Translations under genes and position numbers: made by a program
Shown here: piece after piece, positions 24,123-33,089 of the stretch
Layout: each line of letters starts with the position of its first letter
Position numbering within the stretch: the first letter of the stretch is position 1
The notes under the pieces: generated by a model
What the model was told of the DNA's origin: nothing
The model's database searches: none
The model's input: the letters and a program-made list of their open reading frames with translations, nothing else
Assembly: GCA_947488605.1 (NCBI GenBank)
Contig: CANKZJ010000008.1
Coordinates: forward strand, 1-64,000
Length of the DNA stretch: 64,000 nt
Origin: an uncultured Paracoccaceae bacterium
Lineage (GTDB): Bacteria; Pseudomonadota; Alphaproteobacteria; Rhodobacterales; Rhodobacteraceae
Direction of reading: 5' to 3'

Positions 24123-26348
24123 TTACTCTGTCGCGCCGTCGTAGGCGAGTGATGCAACCCATAGGCTGCCGTCTCTTTGAACCGCGAACATGAACTGATC
24201 CGTTCCGTTCTCGATTTCACGGCTGACGATATTCATCAGCGAATCTGGGCCATCAACACTTTCTGATGTAGGGATATAAGATGTGACAACGTCACCAACT
24301 TGCAACCCACCGTTCTGACCATCGGCAAGAACTGTCACCGTTGTGCGCCAGTCTGACCCAGCATAGACCGAACGGAACGCAGTTCCGTCGCTCAACGTGA
24401 CTTCCTGTACCACCGGTAAGATCCAGTTGTGATTTGTGACTTCTCCGGACGCAGGGTCGAGCGTCTCGAATGTCACTGGAACAGTCGGTGACAGCTCGAC
24501 GCCAGTCGTTGCATCACGCAAGACATCCGCAATCTGGGCAATAGAACCGACAGCTGTGTCATTGACGCCGGTAATCACAAGACCAGGCTGCACCCATACT
24601 GGTGAGACCGGTCCGGCTTGGGCGATAATGTTGGAGTTCGCACCAGCGGCGACGAACGGCAACTGAACTGTCCAAGATGCCACGATACTCTGCGGCTCAG
24701 GCAGGATTTCATTGCCGGGAACGAGGGCTGCGATATCAACTTCAAGGTCACCGACAAACTCTTCAACGGTTTCGGGCGTTGCGGGCAGTGTCATCTCAGC
24801 TGTTTCGCTGTCGGCCAACGGACGGTTGCCCGTCTGGTCAGGAAATTCTGGGCCAATTGCAGGCTCGGCTGTAGCCGGGCGCGGCGTTTCTACCGGCTCA
24901 GGAAGCGGCTCTGGTGCGGCTGCGATCTCGACGCTTTCTGGGCGCGTGGCCGGACGCACGGAAGGCGCGGCAACCTGCTCAGGTGTAATCGTAATTGCGG
25001 GCTCTTCTGGTGCAGGCTCAGCGACGACAGGCTCGGAAGGTGCTGCAAAGAGCGGCTCAGGTGTAACAACTGGCTCAGGCGTCGCGACGGGCTCTGGTGT
25101 CACAGTCGCGACAGGCTCTGGTGTTTCAATTGGTTCTACGGCAGCGACGACTTCGTCCGGCGTTGCAACGACGACCGGAGTCTCAAAGAGCGATTCGACT
25201 GGTGCAAGGGGCTCTGCCGCGGTAGCAACTTCTTCTTCGCTGCCGCCTGTCATTGTCATGACGCCAACGCCAACAAGCAATGCAATTGCTGCAGCGGAAC
25301 CCAACAGCACAGGCATGTTAGACTTCTTAGCAGTCGTTGATGCGGCCGCGATTTCGGCTTCAACTGGGGCTGTGTCAGCAGCGCCGGCCGCGGCGACGTT
25401 AAGAGGCGTCACGTTACCCTGCTCGCCATCCATCATCTCAAGCCATTCGCCCGCTGATTTGACGCGATCTTTCGGCAGAACGGCCAAAGCTTTGTCCATT
25501 GCAGCGAGGAATTCGTCGTCATACTCTGGGAAACGACCCAAAAGCGCGACGTAAGGATCTTGTTCGCCCGATGCGATTGCAGCCAAACGCGCCTGCGAGT
25601 TTGGTGGCACTTCATTGGCGATCAAGTGGTGGAAAGATGCTGCCAAAGCGTAAAGGTCACTGCTTGGGCTTTGCTCGGATCCGGCAATGTAGAATTCTTG
25701 TGGTGAATAACCGTCCTTCACAACGCGCAGTGCGGATAGCACGCGGCTTTGCTTGGTCGCTTCTTCGCGTGCAGCGCCAAAGTCGATCAATACAGGATGG
25801 AATTCCTTGTTGATCAAAATGTTGTCGGGCGAAATATCGCGGTGCAGGATGCCTTGATCGTGAATAAATCCAACGGCACCCAATACCTCTTTCAGGATCA
25901 CTTTGATCTGTGGAGGTGTCAGGCCGTGGTTTTGATCTTCGATTGTATCCAGCAGGTCGCGACCTTCAACAAAGTCGAGCGCCATATAAGCGGTATCATT
26001 GTCCTCGAAGACTTGGTGCACACCAACGATGTTCGGGTGATCCAGTTTCGCGAGACTGCGCGCCTCTTGCACGAAAAGACGTACAATTGATTTCAACTCA
26101 TTCTGGTGTGCACGGGAACGGGCTTGCACCACGTAACGGCTACGACGGCAGAACGCGCCGGGGAAACATTCCTTGATGACGATCTTGCGGTCCAGACTGT
26201 CGCGAGCAAGATACGTGATACCAAAACCACCTGCATTCAGGAAATGCTCAATCGTGTACTGACCATGCATCAACTTTGTGCCCGGCTTCAGCTCATCAAC
26301 GAAGCTATCCTTCTCGTCGGTCTTATCTTTTGGTTGCGCCTCGGCCAT
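24123..26348 (-). CDS. Transmembrane Ser/Thr protein kinase with PDZ-like outer region
   Basis: The 741-residue protein has a Hanks-type kinase domain at about 28-300: glycine loop NAGGFGITY, Lys59 in IVIKECF, HRDISPDN (D171) and DFGAA (D189). One membrane helix follows at about 345-366. Outside are a Pro/Glu/Val/Thr repeat region with recurrent TPEPV units (about 370-500) and two segments resembling PDZ cores (PGLVITGVNDTAVGSIAQIADVL; GGLQVGDVVTSYI). The kinase would thus sense an envelope signal and phosphorylate cytoplasmic partners. It is the first gene of the eight-gene minus-strand operon, with a 473-base upstream gap for the promoter. Confidence 0.92.
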   Translation of the reverse strand: MAEAQPKDKTDEKDSFVDELKPGTKLMHGQYTIEHFLNAGGFGITYLARDSLDRKIVIKECFPGAFCRRSRYVVQARSRAHQNELKSIVRLFVQEARSLAKLDHPNIVGVHQVFEDNDTAYMALDFVEGRDLLDTIEDQNHGLTPPQIKVILKEVLGAVGFIHDQGILHRDISPDNILINKEFHPVLIDFGAAREEATKQSRVLSALRVVKDGYSPQEFYIAGSEQSPSSDLYALAASFHHLIANEVPPNSQARLAAIASGEQDPYVALLGRFPEYDDEFLAAMDKALAVLPKDRVKSAGEWLEMMDGEQGNVTPLNVAAAGAADTAPVEAEIAAASTTAKKSNMPVLLGSAAAIALLVGVGVMTMTGGSEEEVATAAEPLAPVESLFETPVVVATPDEVVAAVEPIETPEPVATVTPEPVATPEPVVTPEPLFAAPSEPVVAEPAPEEPAITITPEQVAAPSVRPATRPESVEIAAAPEPLPEPVETPRPATAEPAIGPEFPDQTGNRPLADSETAEMTLPATPETVEEFVGDLEVDIAALVPGNEILPEPQSIVASWTVQLPFVAAGANSNIIAQAGPVSPVWVQPGLVITGVNDTAVGSIAQIADVLRDATTGVELSPTVPVTFETLDPASGEVTNHNWILPVVQEVTLSDGTAFRSVYAGSDWRTTVTVLADGQNGGLQVGDVVTSYIPTSESVDGPDSLMNIVSREIENGTDQFMFAVQRDGSLWVASLAYDGATE

Positions 26349-26821
26349 CTGTCCATCCAGCTTTCAAACATCATGAGCAAACGGAATACCCGCTTGCAGT
26401 CATTTTTAGGTCTCATTCAAATTAGGCCAAAAAGTGACGCTAACTTGTTGTTTAGGGGTCCTTAATCGGCCTTGATGATACGCATTGGCATCAGAAATCG
26501 AAACAGTACGCAGCGAAATTCCGCCGATATTTCCCGATTTTAACTGAAAACACAGGGCTTTGTGTCCAACTTGTGTTGTCAGGTGCCTAAAGTTGCCGTG
26601 ATTTGATCAACAGTAATGTTTCCCAACGTCATTGCACATATTTTTAGCAGTTAGAAGCAAAACGCACACACAAGTCACTCGATTCTAACCAAGCGACCTT
26701 CTTGAAATGAAGTGATTCCATTAACACAACATTAACGCCTTATTTCCAAGGGGTTGTGAAACCCGCCTTGTGACGCCCCTCGCAAAGGTGCAGCATTCCG
26801 GCAAGATGATCGGAGCATGAC
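26349..26821. other. 473-base divergent intergenic region
   Basis: This gap separates the kinase operon (leftward) from gap (rightward) and must hold both promoters. It is clearly AT-richer than the flanks, including runs such as TTTTTAGCAG and TTAACACAACATTAACG. I find no convincing open frame, RNA fold or perfect palindrome. GGAG before ATG 26822 is the ribosome site of gap. Confidence 0.5.
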
Positions 26822-27793
26822 ATGACGCGGGTTTTCATAAATGGGTTTGGCCGGATCGGGCGGACGATGCTGCGGGCCTACGCGGGCGGTGATTGGTCCG
26901 ACCTCGAGATTGTAGGCATCAACGACATCGCCGCACCTGAGCTTTGCGCACATCTGTTCAGTTACGACAGTGTCTTTGGCCCGTTCCCCGGCAGGGCAGA
27001 AATTGAAGGCGATGCGCTCGTCGTTGACGGCAACCGCATTCCGTTTTCGACCACCGACGATATCAGTCAGATTGATCTGAGCACTGTCGATGTTGTGCTC
27101 GAATGCACCGGCAAAGCAAACGCGCGCAGCATTGCGGAACGCGGGCTGGATGCTGGTGCACGCCGTGTCCTGATCTCTGGTCCGTCCGCTGCGGCCGATC
27201 TGACATGCGTCTTGGGCGCGAATGACAGTCTTCTGAAGGATCAGAGAATTGTCTCGAATGCATCGTGCACCACCAATGCGTTGGCACCGCTGGTGAAGCT
27301 TATTGATGACACATGGGGGCTTCAGACGGGATGGATGACCACCATCCATTGCTACACCGGAAGCCAGCCAAGCATTGATGCACCACGTGGTGATATGATG
27401 CGCAGTCGGGCGGCGGCGTTGTCGATGGTGCCAACTACAACATCTGCACAGCATCTTCTGAACGAGGTTCTACCCGATATCGCAGGGCGCATCGAGGCCG
27501 CAGCCGTCCGCGTTCCTGTTGCATCCGTCTCTGCCGTTGATTTATCCGTGACACTTGATGCCAAGATCAGTCTCGAAGAGGTTCATACGGTCATGCGCGC
27601 GCAGTCGGGCATTATTGGCTGGACGGATAAACCACTGGTCTCGACTGATCTGCGGGCCCGCCCCGAAAGCCTGATTGTCTCATTGCCCGAAACCCGCGTC
27701 ACACAAGGTGGCTTGGTGCGGGTGTTTGGCTGGTACGATAACGAATGGGGTTTTTCGTGCCGGATGTTGGACGTGGCACGCATGATGGGGTGA
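26822..27793 (+). CDS. gap: Glyceraldehyde-3-phosphate dehydrogenase family
   Basis: The 323-residue enzyme has the NAD-binding start INGFGRIGR, an Asp after the second strand (VGINDIA), the catalytic centre SNASCTTNALAP with the active Cys, the catalytic His in IHCYTGSQ, and the C-terminal WYDNEWGFS motif. It oxidises glyceraldehyde 3-phosphate with phosphate and NAD+. It stands alone, not next to pgk or tkt, so it may be a second copy or an erythrose-4-phosphate-type paralogue. It is slightly shorter than the usual 333-335 residues. Confidence 0.88.
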   Translation: MTRVFINGFGRIGRTMLRAYAGGDWSDLEIVGINDIAAPELCAHLFSYDSVFGPFPGRAEIEGDALVVDGNRIPFSTTDDISQIDLSTVDVVLECTGKANARSIAERGLDAGARRVLISGPSAAADLTCVLGANDSLLKDQRIVSNASCTTNALAPLVKLIDDTWGLQTGWMTTIHCYTGSQPSIDAPRGDMMRSRAAALSMVPTTTSAQHLLNEVLPDIAGRIEAAAVRVPVASVSAVDLSVTLDAKISLEEVHTVMRAQSGIIGWTDKPLVSTDLRARPESLIVSLPETRVTQGGLVRVFGWYDNEWGFSCRMLDVARMMG

Positions 27794-27955
27794 ATGGGCG
27801 GTTTGAGCCCACAGCGACCCCATGCTTCGGCTTGGCAGATGTCAGCTTTTGGCGCGTCGGTCGTCTTGCCTGAGGGTTCGGAATTCCGCGAGAATTTCGA
27901 GTTGTACGAAAACTCAAGCCAGCCTGCTTGATCGCTTCACCGTTAGATGACTCTG

Positions 27956-29125
27956 TCAGTCAGGACATCCACGATCAAGAATACACGCACGCAACGCTGC
28001 TTTGGTTGCATCATCGTAGACGCCTGACACAGCCACCGTTTCAAAGCCGGGGGCTTCGTTCAAACGCTTCTGCAAAACAGCCACGTAGTCTGAGTTTGCC
28101 AAGGTGAACATCTGATCAAAATCCGCATAAACCATTGGTCTATCGCTCCTAATTTGAGCCAGTGCCATGCGATCAGACAAAATAACTATTAACTGGCTAG
28201 TCCGCAGCGTGTTGCTTTCTGCATTCTCGGCAAGCACGGTCGACAACTCCTCCAAGGCGCCATCGATGTCACCAAGGCCTTCGTGAGCCGCAGCACGGTG
28301 CAACCTGTAACCAGTACTTTGCGGTCGCCAAGCCACTAACTCATCATAAATGCGCGCTGCTTGTGCATAGTCGGCACGGGCCAGATAAAGCTGTCCGTAA
28401 AGGTCCATTGCTGACCACTTGATCCCCAACAATGCCAATCGCCGCGCATCAAGTACCTGGACAGCAGGGGGATGGTCGACAAGAAGATAGGCGGCCAGCT
28501 GGTGCCGGATTCCAGAAATTACCGTCCCGTTGGGGTCGATGTCGTCTGTCAATGCCTGCAATTGTACTTCCGCCGAGTCGAGGTTCCCGATTGAAATCAG
28601 CAACTCGATCAAGAGTGTTCGCACGCTATGTGGTGGGCGAGAGTGCCGCACTGCATCTTCATAGTCTTGTATTGCCGCAGCGATGTTACCCATTTTTTCG
28701 TGCGCCCTCGCCCGGCTTTGTAACAGAAGGTCATCAGCGGGATTGCGTTCAAGACCGGCATCGGCAATTGCAATCAGCGTCCGTGGCGCGCTTTCGGCTG
28801 TTCGCAGCAATCCAAGCAATCCCCATGCACGAGCTTCAAGAGCTGGTTGATAGAAAGGATCAATGGCCAAAGCCGCACTGTACTTTGTCCATGCCTCAAC
28901 TCTCTCGCCATTTTCTCGGAGCTCCTTGGCGTGTTGCATCAAAATAGCTGGCGTTTCGGCACAAGTCGCGGTTCCATCGGTCAATGCGACAGGACAATCT
29001 GCGTTTGTTTGTGCGTTTACTGAAGTTCCCGCCAGAATAACTATACAAAGCAGTTGAGCGGCGCAAAACGCACCAAATCTGCGACCGCAAGTCGCCGCAG
29101 CAAAGTCGTGGTGATTGTTCTGCAT
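27956..29125 (-). CDS. Exported TPR protein
   Basis: The 389-residue protein has a basic N-terminus and the hydrophobic stretch FGAFCAAQLLCIVILAGTSVNAQ, a signal peptide, then tandem tetratricopeptide helices (about 60-320; e.g. AWTKYSAALAIDPFYQPALEARAWGLLG split over two helices, IAAAIQDYEDAVRH, IDGALEELSTVLAE). The tail contains four Cys in all with ACILDRGCPD at the end, suggesting periplasmic disulfides. I take ATG 29125 in preference to an upstream TTG. Its partner is unknown; it faces away from the ABC-2 exporter. Confidence 0.75.
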   Translation of the reverse strand: MQNNHHDFAAATCGRRFGAFCAAQLLCIVILAGTSVNAQTNADCPVALTDGTATCAETPAILMQHAKELRENGERVEAWTKYSAALAIDPFYQPALEARAWGLLGLLRTAESAPRTLIAIADAGLERNPADDLLLQSRARAHEKMGNIAAAIQDYEDAVRHSRPPHSVRTLLIELLISIGNLDSAEVQLQALTDDIDPNGTVISGIRHQLAAYLLVDHPPAVQVLDARRLALLGIKWSAMDLYGQLYLARADYAQAARIYDELVAWRPQSTGYRLHRAAAHEGLGDIDGALEELSTVLAENAESNTLRTSQLIVILSDRMALAQIRSDRPMVYADFDQMFTLANSDYVAVLQKRLNEAPGFETVAVSGVYDDATKAALRACILDRGCPD

Positions 29126-29345
29126 GTCGTCCAATTTGGCAAAGGTGAAATCTTATCCCACCTTAACCACCGCGATGGTCGCGTAAAGCAGCCGTTGGTG
29201 CGTGCGCAGCGAAAGCACAGATCAGAGCGCACATCCCATCCCTTTCACACCACTCACCGCCCCTCCATCCGGTTCTCCGCTGTTTGCGCCTTTCACTTCC
29301 TCGCTGGTCGCATTATCTTGTCTGAACCAATACAAAGGTTCCCCC

Positions 29346-30275
29346 ATGTCCGCGATCGTTTCTGTCAAAAACCTGCGTAAGGCTTACGCGGGGGGCTTCG
29401 AGGCCCTCAAATCCGTGAACCTCGACATAGAGGAAGGCGAGATACTCGCGCTGCTTGGCCCCAACGGCGCAGGTAAGACGACGCTGATCTCGACCGTCTG
29501 CGGGATCACGGTCCCAACTTCGGGCACCATCACTGTCGGGGGGCATGATACGCAAACCGACTTTCGCGCAGCCCGCAGTCTGATCGGCCTTGTGCCGCAA
29601 GAGATTAACCTCGAGCCATTCGAGACGGTCATGAATTCCGTAAGCTTCTCGCGCGGGCTGTTCGGAAAGCCGCGCAATGACGCATACATCGAGGACGTGC
29701 TGCGGCAGTTGTCCCTGCACGACAAGAAGGACGACAAGATCATGACGCTTTCGGGCGGGATGAAGCGGCGGGTCCTGATCGCAAAGGCTCTCAGCCACGA
29801 ACCCCGCGTCTTGTTCCTTGATGAACCGACCGCCGGCGTCGATGTCGAACTTCGTAAAGATATGTGGGAGGTCGTGGCCGGGTTGAAGGCCTCTGGCGTC
29901 ACAATCATTCTGACAACCCATTATATAGAAGAGGCCGAAGCCATCGCTGACCGCGTCGGTGTCATCAACAAAGGTGAGATCCTCCTGATACAGGACAAAG
30001 CCGACCTGATGGCGCAGATGGGTCAGAAGCAGCTTAAGATCGAACTGGCTGAGGCGACCAGTGCCATTCCTGCGGAATTGAGCCGTTATGAGTTGTGGCG
30101 CGCAGATGATGGTCTCAGCCTGACGTATAGTTACGACACCAAAGGCGAGCGGACGGGCATCACCACGCTGCTCAATGATCTGCAAAAGGCAGGTCTTCAG
30201 ATGAAAGACATCCAAACCCAGCAAAGCAGTCTTGAGGACATTTTTGTGGGACTGGTGAAGGAACCTGCACAATGA
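29346..30275 (+). CDS. ABC-2-type transporter ATP-binding protein
   Basis: The 309-residue ATPase has Walker [10 protein letters not shown], signature LSGGMKRRV, Walker [13 protein letters not shown] and the H-loop [10 protein letters not shown]. The C-terminal about 70 residues are the extension of DrrA/YadG-like exporters. It energises export of an unknown substrate with the permease that follows. Its TGA overlaps the permease ATG (ATGA). The ATG at 29346 begins right before the conserved first strand ([11 protein letters not shown]). Confidence 0.9.
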   Translation: MSAIVSVKNLRKAYAGGFEALKSVNLDIEEGEILALLGPNGAGKTTLISTVCGITVPTSGTITVGGHDTQTDFRAARSLIGLVPQEINLEPFETVMNSVSFSRGLFGKPRNDAYIEDVLRQLSLHDKKDDKIMTLSGGMKRRVLIAKALSHEPRVLFLDEPTAGVDVELRKDMWEVVAGLKASGVTIILTTHYIEEAEAIADRVGVINKGEILLIQDKADLMAQMGQKQLKIELAEATSAIPAELSRYELWRADDGLSLTYSYDTKGERTGITTLLNDLQKAGLQMKDIQTQQSSLEDIFVGLVKEPAQ

Positions 30276-31033
30276 ACTTCAACGCTGTTTGGACAATATA
30301 CGTATTCGAGATGCGCCGTTTCTTTCGGACCATCACCCAAAGCCTGATTTCGCCGGTGCTATCGACCTCGCTCTATTTCGTCGTCTTTGGTGCCGCGATT
30401 GGCAGCCGTATCCAAGAGGTCGAAGGCGTCAGCTACGGCGCATTCATCGTGCCCGGCCTGATCATGCTGTCCGTCATGACGCAAGCCACCTCGAATGCGA
30501 GTTTCGGTATCTACTTTCCAAAGTTCATTGGCACGATCTACGAGCTGCTTTCCGCACCCATCAGCTTTCTGGAGGTGGTCGCGGGCTACGTGGGCGCGGC
30601 AGCGACCAAAGCGCTGTTCATTGGAGTGATCATCTTGATCACCGCGTTCTTCTTCGTCGATATTGAGATCAAACACCCCGTCGCGATGGTGCTGTTTCTT
30701 GTGCTGACCTGCGTCAGTTTTTCGCTGTTGGGGTTCATCATCGGCATCTGGGCCGATAATTTTGAAAAGCTACAACTGATACCGCTGTTGGTCATTACGC
30801 CGCTCGTATTCCTTGGCGGGTCGTTCTACTCGATCACCATGCTGCCGCCCGTCTGGCAGACAATCACGCTGTTTAATCCGGTGGTTTACCTGATCAGCGG
30901 TTTCCGCTGGTCGTTCTTTGGCGAAGCAGACGTTGCGATTGGCGTCTCTTTGTTCGCCATCGCACTCTTTACCGGCATTTGCCTCGCCATCATCTGGTGG
31001 ATCTTCCGCACCGGTTGGCGGATCAGGCAGTGA
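30272..31033 (+). CDS. ABC-2-type transporter permease (YadH-like)
   Basis: The 253-residue inner-membrane protein has six predicted helices, with the family motifs [36 protein letters not shown] and [17 protein letters not shown] ahead of [12 protein letters not shown]. It forms the membrane part of an exporter with the ATPase encoded just upstream and overlapping by 4 bases. YadGH-like pairs are widespread and their substrates are unknown. Confidence 0.9.
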   Translation: MNFNAVWTIYVFEMRRFFRTITQSLISPVLSTSLYFVVFGAAIGSRIQEVEGVSYGAFIVPGLIMLSVMTQATSNASFGIYFPKFIGTIYELLSAPISFLEVVAGYVGAAATKALFIGVIILITAFFFVDIEIKHPVAMVLFLVLTCVSFSLLGFIIGIWADNFEKLQLIPLLVITPLVFLGGSFYSITMLPPVWQTITLFNPVVYLISGFRWSFFGEADVAIGVSLFAIALFTGICLAIIWWIFRTGWRIRQ

Positions 31034-31071
31034 CCCTTGCGTGCGGGAACCAAAGGCCTAAGTAATTGAAC

Positions 31072-31866
31072 ATGAAAAAATACATCCCCTTCATGAAGTC
31101 AGAGCCCTTTGTCGCCGTCATCCGGTTGCAAGGCGCTATCGCAAATTCTGGACGTGGTCTGGATAACCCCAGCCTCGCGCCCGTCATTGAAAAGGCGTTC
31201 AGCAAAGGCAAACCTGCCGCTGTCGCACTTGAGATCAACTGCCCCGGCGGGTCGCCCGTACAATCGTCCCTGATCGCATCACGCATTCGACGCTTGGCAG
31301 ACGAGAAGAAAATTCCCGTGTTTGCGTTTGTCGAAGATGTGGCCGCGTCCGGTGGCTATTGGCTGGCCTGTGCCGCCGATGAGATATTCATCGACAGTTG
31401 TTCAATCACCGGATCAATCGGTGTGATCAGCGCAGGTTTTGGCGCGACAAACGCGATCGACAAAATCGGCGTTGAGCGCCGTGTTCACACGGCGGGTAAA
31501 TCCAAATCCATGATGGACCCGTTCAAGCCGGAAAAACCTTCTGACGTGAAGAAGCTCAAAGGTTGGCTCGAAGATCTGCACGCAACCTTCATTGACTATG
31601 TAAAGTCACGGCGCGGGCCCAAGCTGTCTGACAATCCTGACCTCTTCACTGGCGAAGTCTACATCGGCCAAAAGGGGATCGACGAAGGTCTGGCAGATGG
31701 CATCGGCCACCTTACCCCCGTGATGAAAGAACGGTTTGGCGATAAGGTCCAATTCCGTCGCTACGGGCAAAAGAAACCGCTACTGGCACGCTTTGGTGCG
31801 CAGATTGTAGATGACGCTGTCGCGGGCATCGAAGAACGCGCCGCATTCGCGAGGTTCGGCCTTTGA
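31072..31866 (+). CDS. S49 peptidase (SohB/SppA type)
   Basis: The 264-residue protein is a single-domain S49 signal-peptide-peptidase. It has AVALEINCPGGSPVQ, the nucleophile Ser in VAASGGYWLACAADEI (about residue 104), SITGSIGVI, and the general-base Lys expected in the following basic stretch (HTAGKSKSMMDPF). No N-terminal membrane helix is apparent, which is common in this short group. It degrades membrane-embedded signal peptides or proteins. I choose ATG 31072. Its TGA overlaps the TTG of the next small gene. Confidence 0.88.
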   Translation: MKKYIPFMKSEPFVAVIRLQGAIANSGRGLDNPSLAPVIEKAFSKGKPAAVALEINCPGGSPVQSSLIASRIRRLADEKKIPVFAFVEDVAASGGYWLACAADEIFIDSCSITGSIGVISAGFGATNAIDKIGVERRVHTAGKSKSMMDPFKPEKPSDVKKLKGWLEDLHATFIDYVKSRRGPKLSDNPDLFTGEVYIGQKGIDEGLADGIGHLTPVMKERFGDKVQFRRYGQKKPLLARFGAQIVDDAVAGIEERAAFARFGL

Positions 31867-32030
31867 TCCTCAAAGCGATCTTTATCTTTCTGGCTTTCAT
31901 GCTTGTGCTGGCCATGTTCGGGAAATGGCGGTTTCCAGGGCAGGCTCGTTTGGCGCAAGCCAAATGCCCCAAATGCCTGCGCTACCGGATCGGTAAGGGG
32001 CCGTGCCAATGCGAAAAGCCGCGTAAATGA
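31863..32030 (+). CDS. 55-residue membrane protein with zinc-ribbon end
   Basis: A small gene starts at TTG 31863, overlapping the S49 peptidase stop (TTGA), and ends at TGA 32030, overlapping the SDR start (ATGA). The product has one hydrophobic helix (LKAIFIFLAFMLVLAMFG) followed by CPKCLRYRIGKGPCQCEK, a four-cysteine zinc-ribbon-like knuckle on the cytoplasmic side. The two stop/start overlaps and the clear architecture support a real gene. I do not know its function; by position it may assist the membrane peptidase. Confidence 0.75.
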   Translation: MILKAIFIFLAFMLVLAMFGKWRFPGQARLAQAKCPKCLRYRIGKGPCQCEKPRK

Positions 32031-32803
32031 GGGCGCTTGTCACGGGTGCAGGTGCGCGGCTTGGTCAGGCGATGGCGCTCTATCTGGGACAGCGCGGCTA
32101 CGATGTGGCCGTACACTACGCTAGTTCCCAGCAAGGCGCGCAACACACTGTGGCCCAGCTCGCAGCGCTGGGTCGTCAGGGGGTGGCATTACAGGCTGAC
32201 CTTTTGAGCGAAGACGCAACGCAAGGTTTGGTCAAACGCGCCACTGATGCGCTGGGCGGTCCGTTGACGTGTTTGGTCAATAACGCGTCGATCTTCGAAT
32301 ATGACAATATACAAAGCGGAACGCGGCATAGCTGGGACCGGCATATGGAATCGAACCTGAGGGCACCTTTCGTGTTGACGCAGAATTTTGCCGTACAAGT
32401 CCCTGATCCAGACACCGATCATCAGGGCGAACCGGTTGCTAAAGGCTTGGTCATCAACATGCTCGACCAACGCATCCACAAACTTACGCCCGAGTTCATG
32501 AGCTATACAATCGCCAAGATGGGCCTTTGGGCCATGACACGGACCACAGCGCAAGCTTTAGCGCCGCGCGTGCGGGTCAACGGCATCGGTCCGGGGCCGA
32601 CTTTGCAGGGTCACCGCCAAAGCAAAGACCACTTTGATAAGCAGCGCGCAGCCACTGTGCTCAAGCGTGGCGCAAACCCATCTGATATCACCGCAGCGCT
32701 TGGATATTTCCTTGATGCGCCTGCCGTGACGGGCCAAATGATCGCGGTGGATGGAGGGCAGCACCTCGCGTGGGAAACCCCTGATGTGCTTGGTGTTGAG
32801 TAG
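32027..32803 (+). CDS. Short-chain dehydrogenase, pteridine-reductase/FolM-like
   Basis: The 258-residue SDR has the NADPH-binding loop TGAGARLGQAMA, the VNNASIF strand, the active YTIAK pair (Tyr/Lys) and PGPTLQG after the active site. In place of the usual catalytic Ser strand it has VINMLDQRI, as in pteridine reductases and dihydromonapterin reductase FolM. A pterin or dihydrofolate reductase role is therefore plausible. It lies upstream of uvrC, an order common in Rhodobacteraceae. Confidence 0.82.
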   Translation: MRALVTGAGARLGQAMALYLGQRGYDVAVHYASSQQGAQHTVAQLAALGRQGVALQADLLSEDATQGLVKRATDALGGPLTCLVNNASIFEYDNIQSGTRHSWDRHMESNLRAPFVLTQNFAVQVPDPDTDHQGEPVAKGLVINMLDQRIHKLTPEFMSYTIAKMGLWAMTRTTAQALAPRVRVNGIGPGPTLQGHRQSKDHFDKQRAATVLKRGANPSDITAALGYFLDAPAVTGQMIAVDGGQHLAWETPDVLGVE

Positions 32804-32860
32804 ACGTTACGGAAAGTTGTACACCTTGGCTGACAGGTATTCACGAAACCGTCACAAAGA

Positions 32861-33026
32861 GCCTATTTTTCAAGGCGTTAACAGAATCTCAATAAAAATA
32901 TCATTACTTTCCAAAGACTTAATAAAACGCCTATTTTTTAGGCAATTCATCGAAGCCAGCCAAATACAACGAAAAAATCAACCTGTCTGGGAATAACCCA
33001 CGGAGTTATCCACAGAAACCGTGGAT
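32861..33026. promoter_or_regulatory. AT-rich segment with two hairpins and a perfect DnaA box
   Basis: Upstream of uvrC are GCCT-N8-AGGC (32861-32876) and GCCTA-TTTTT-TAGGC (32929-32943), with a very AT-rich stretch between them. Further on comes TTATCCACA (33006-33014), a perfect consensus DnaA box, inside the palindrome ATCCAC-N7-GTGGAT (33008-33026). Only one perfect box is seen, which is too few for a typical chromosome origin; DnaA-controlled transcription of uvrC is more likely. Confidence 0.45.
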
Positions 33027-33089
33027 GCCTTTTCTCTTGTCCCCGGTGCGTTACCATTGCAGCCAAATGAGAATCACGACGAAAACTTC

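Noticed and set aside
24618-25554. Long plus-strand frames of 240-280 codons opposite the kinase gene
   Set aside because: They arise from the repeated Pro/Glu/Val codons of the kinase stalk read backwards; the products are Ser/Gly/Cys low-complexity with no motif.
16191-26348. Type VI secretion or TerY-type phosphorylation triad
   Set aside because: No secretion, vWA or tellurium-resistance genes accompany the kinase, phosphatase and FHA genes.
27794-27815. Terminator after gap
   Set aside because: TGGGC and GCCCA give only a 5-bp stem with no T-run.
29313-30272. 319-codon minus-strand frame
   Set aside because: Antisense to the ABC ATPase with all its nucleotide-binding motifs.
32861-33026. 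Chromosome origin
   Set aside because: Only one perfect DnaA box, and no typical origin-associated genes (dnaA, hemE, parAB) nearby.
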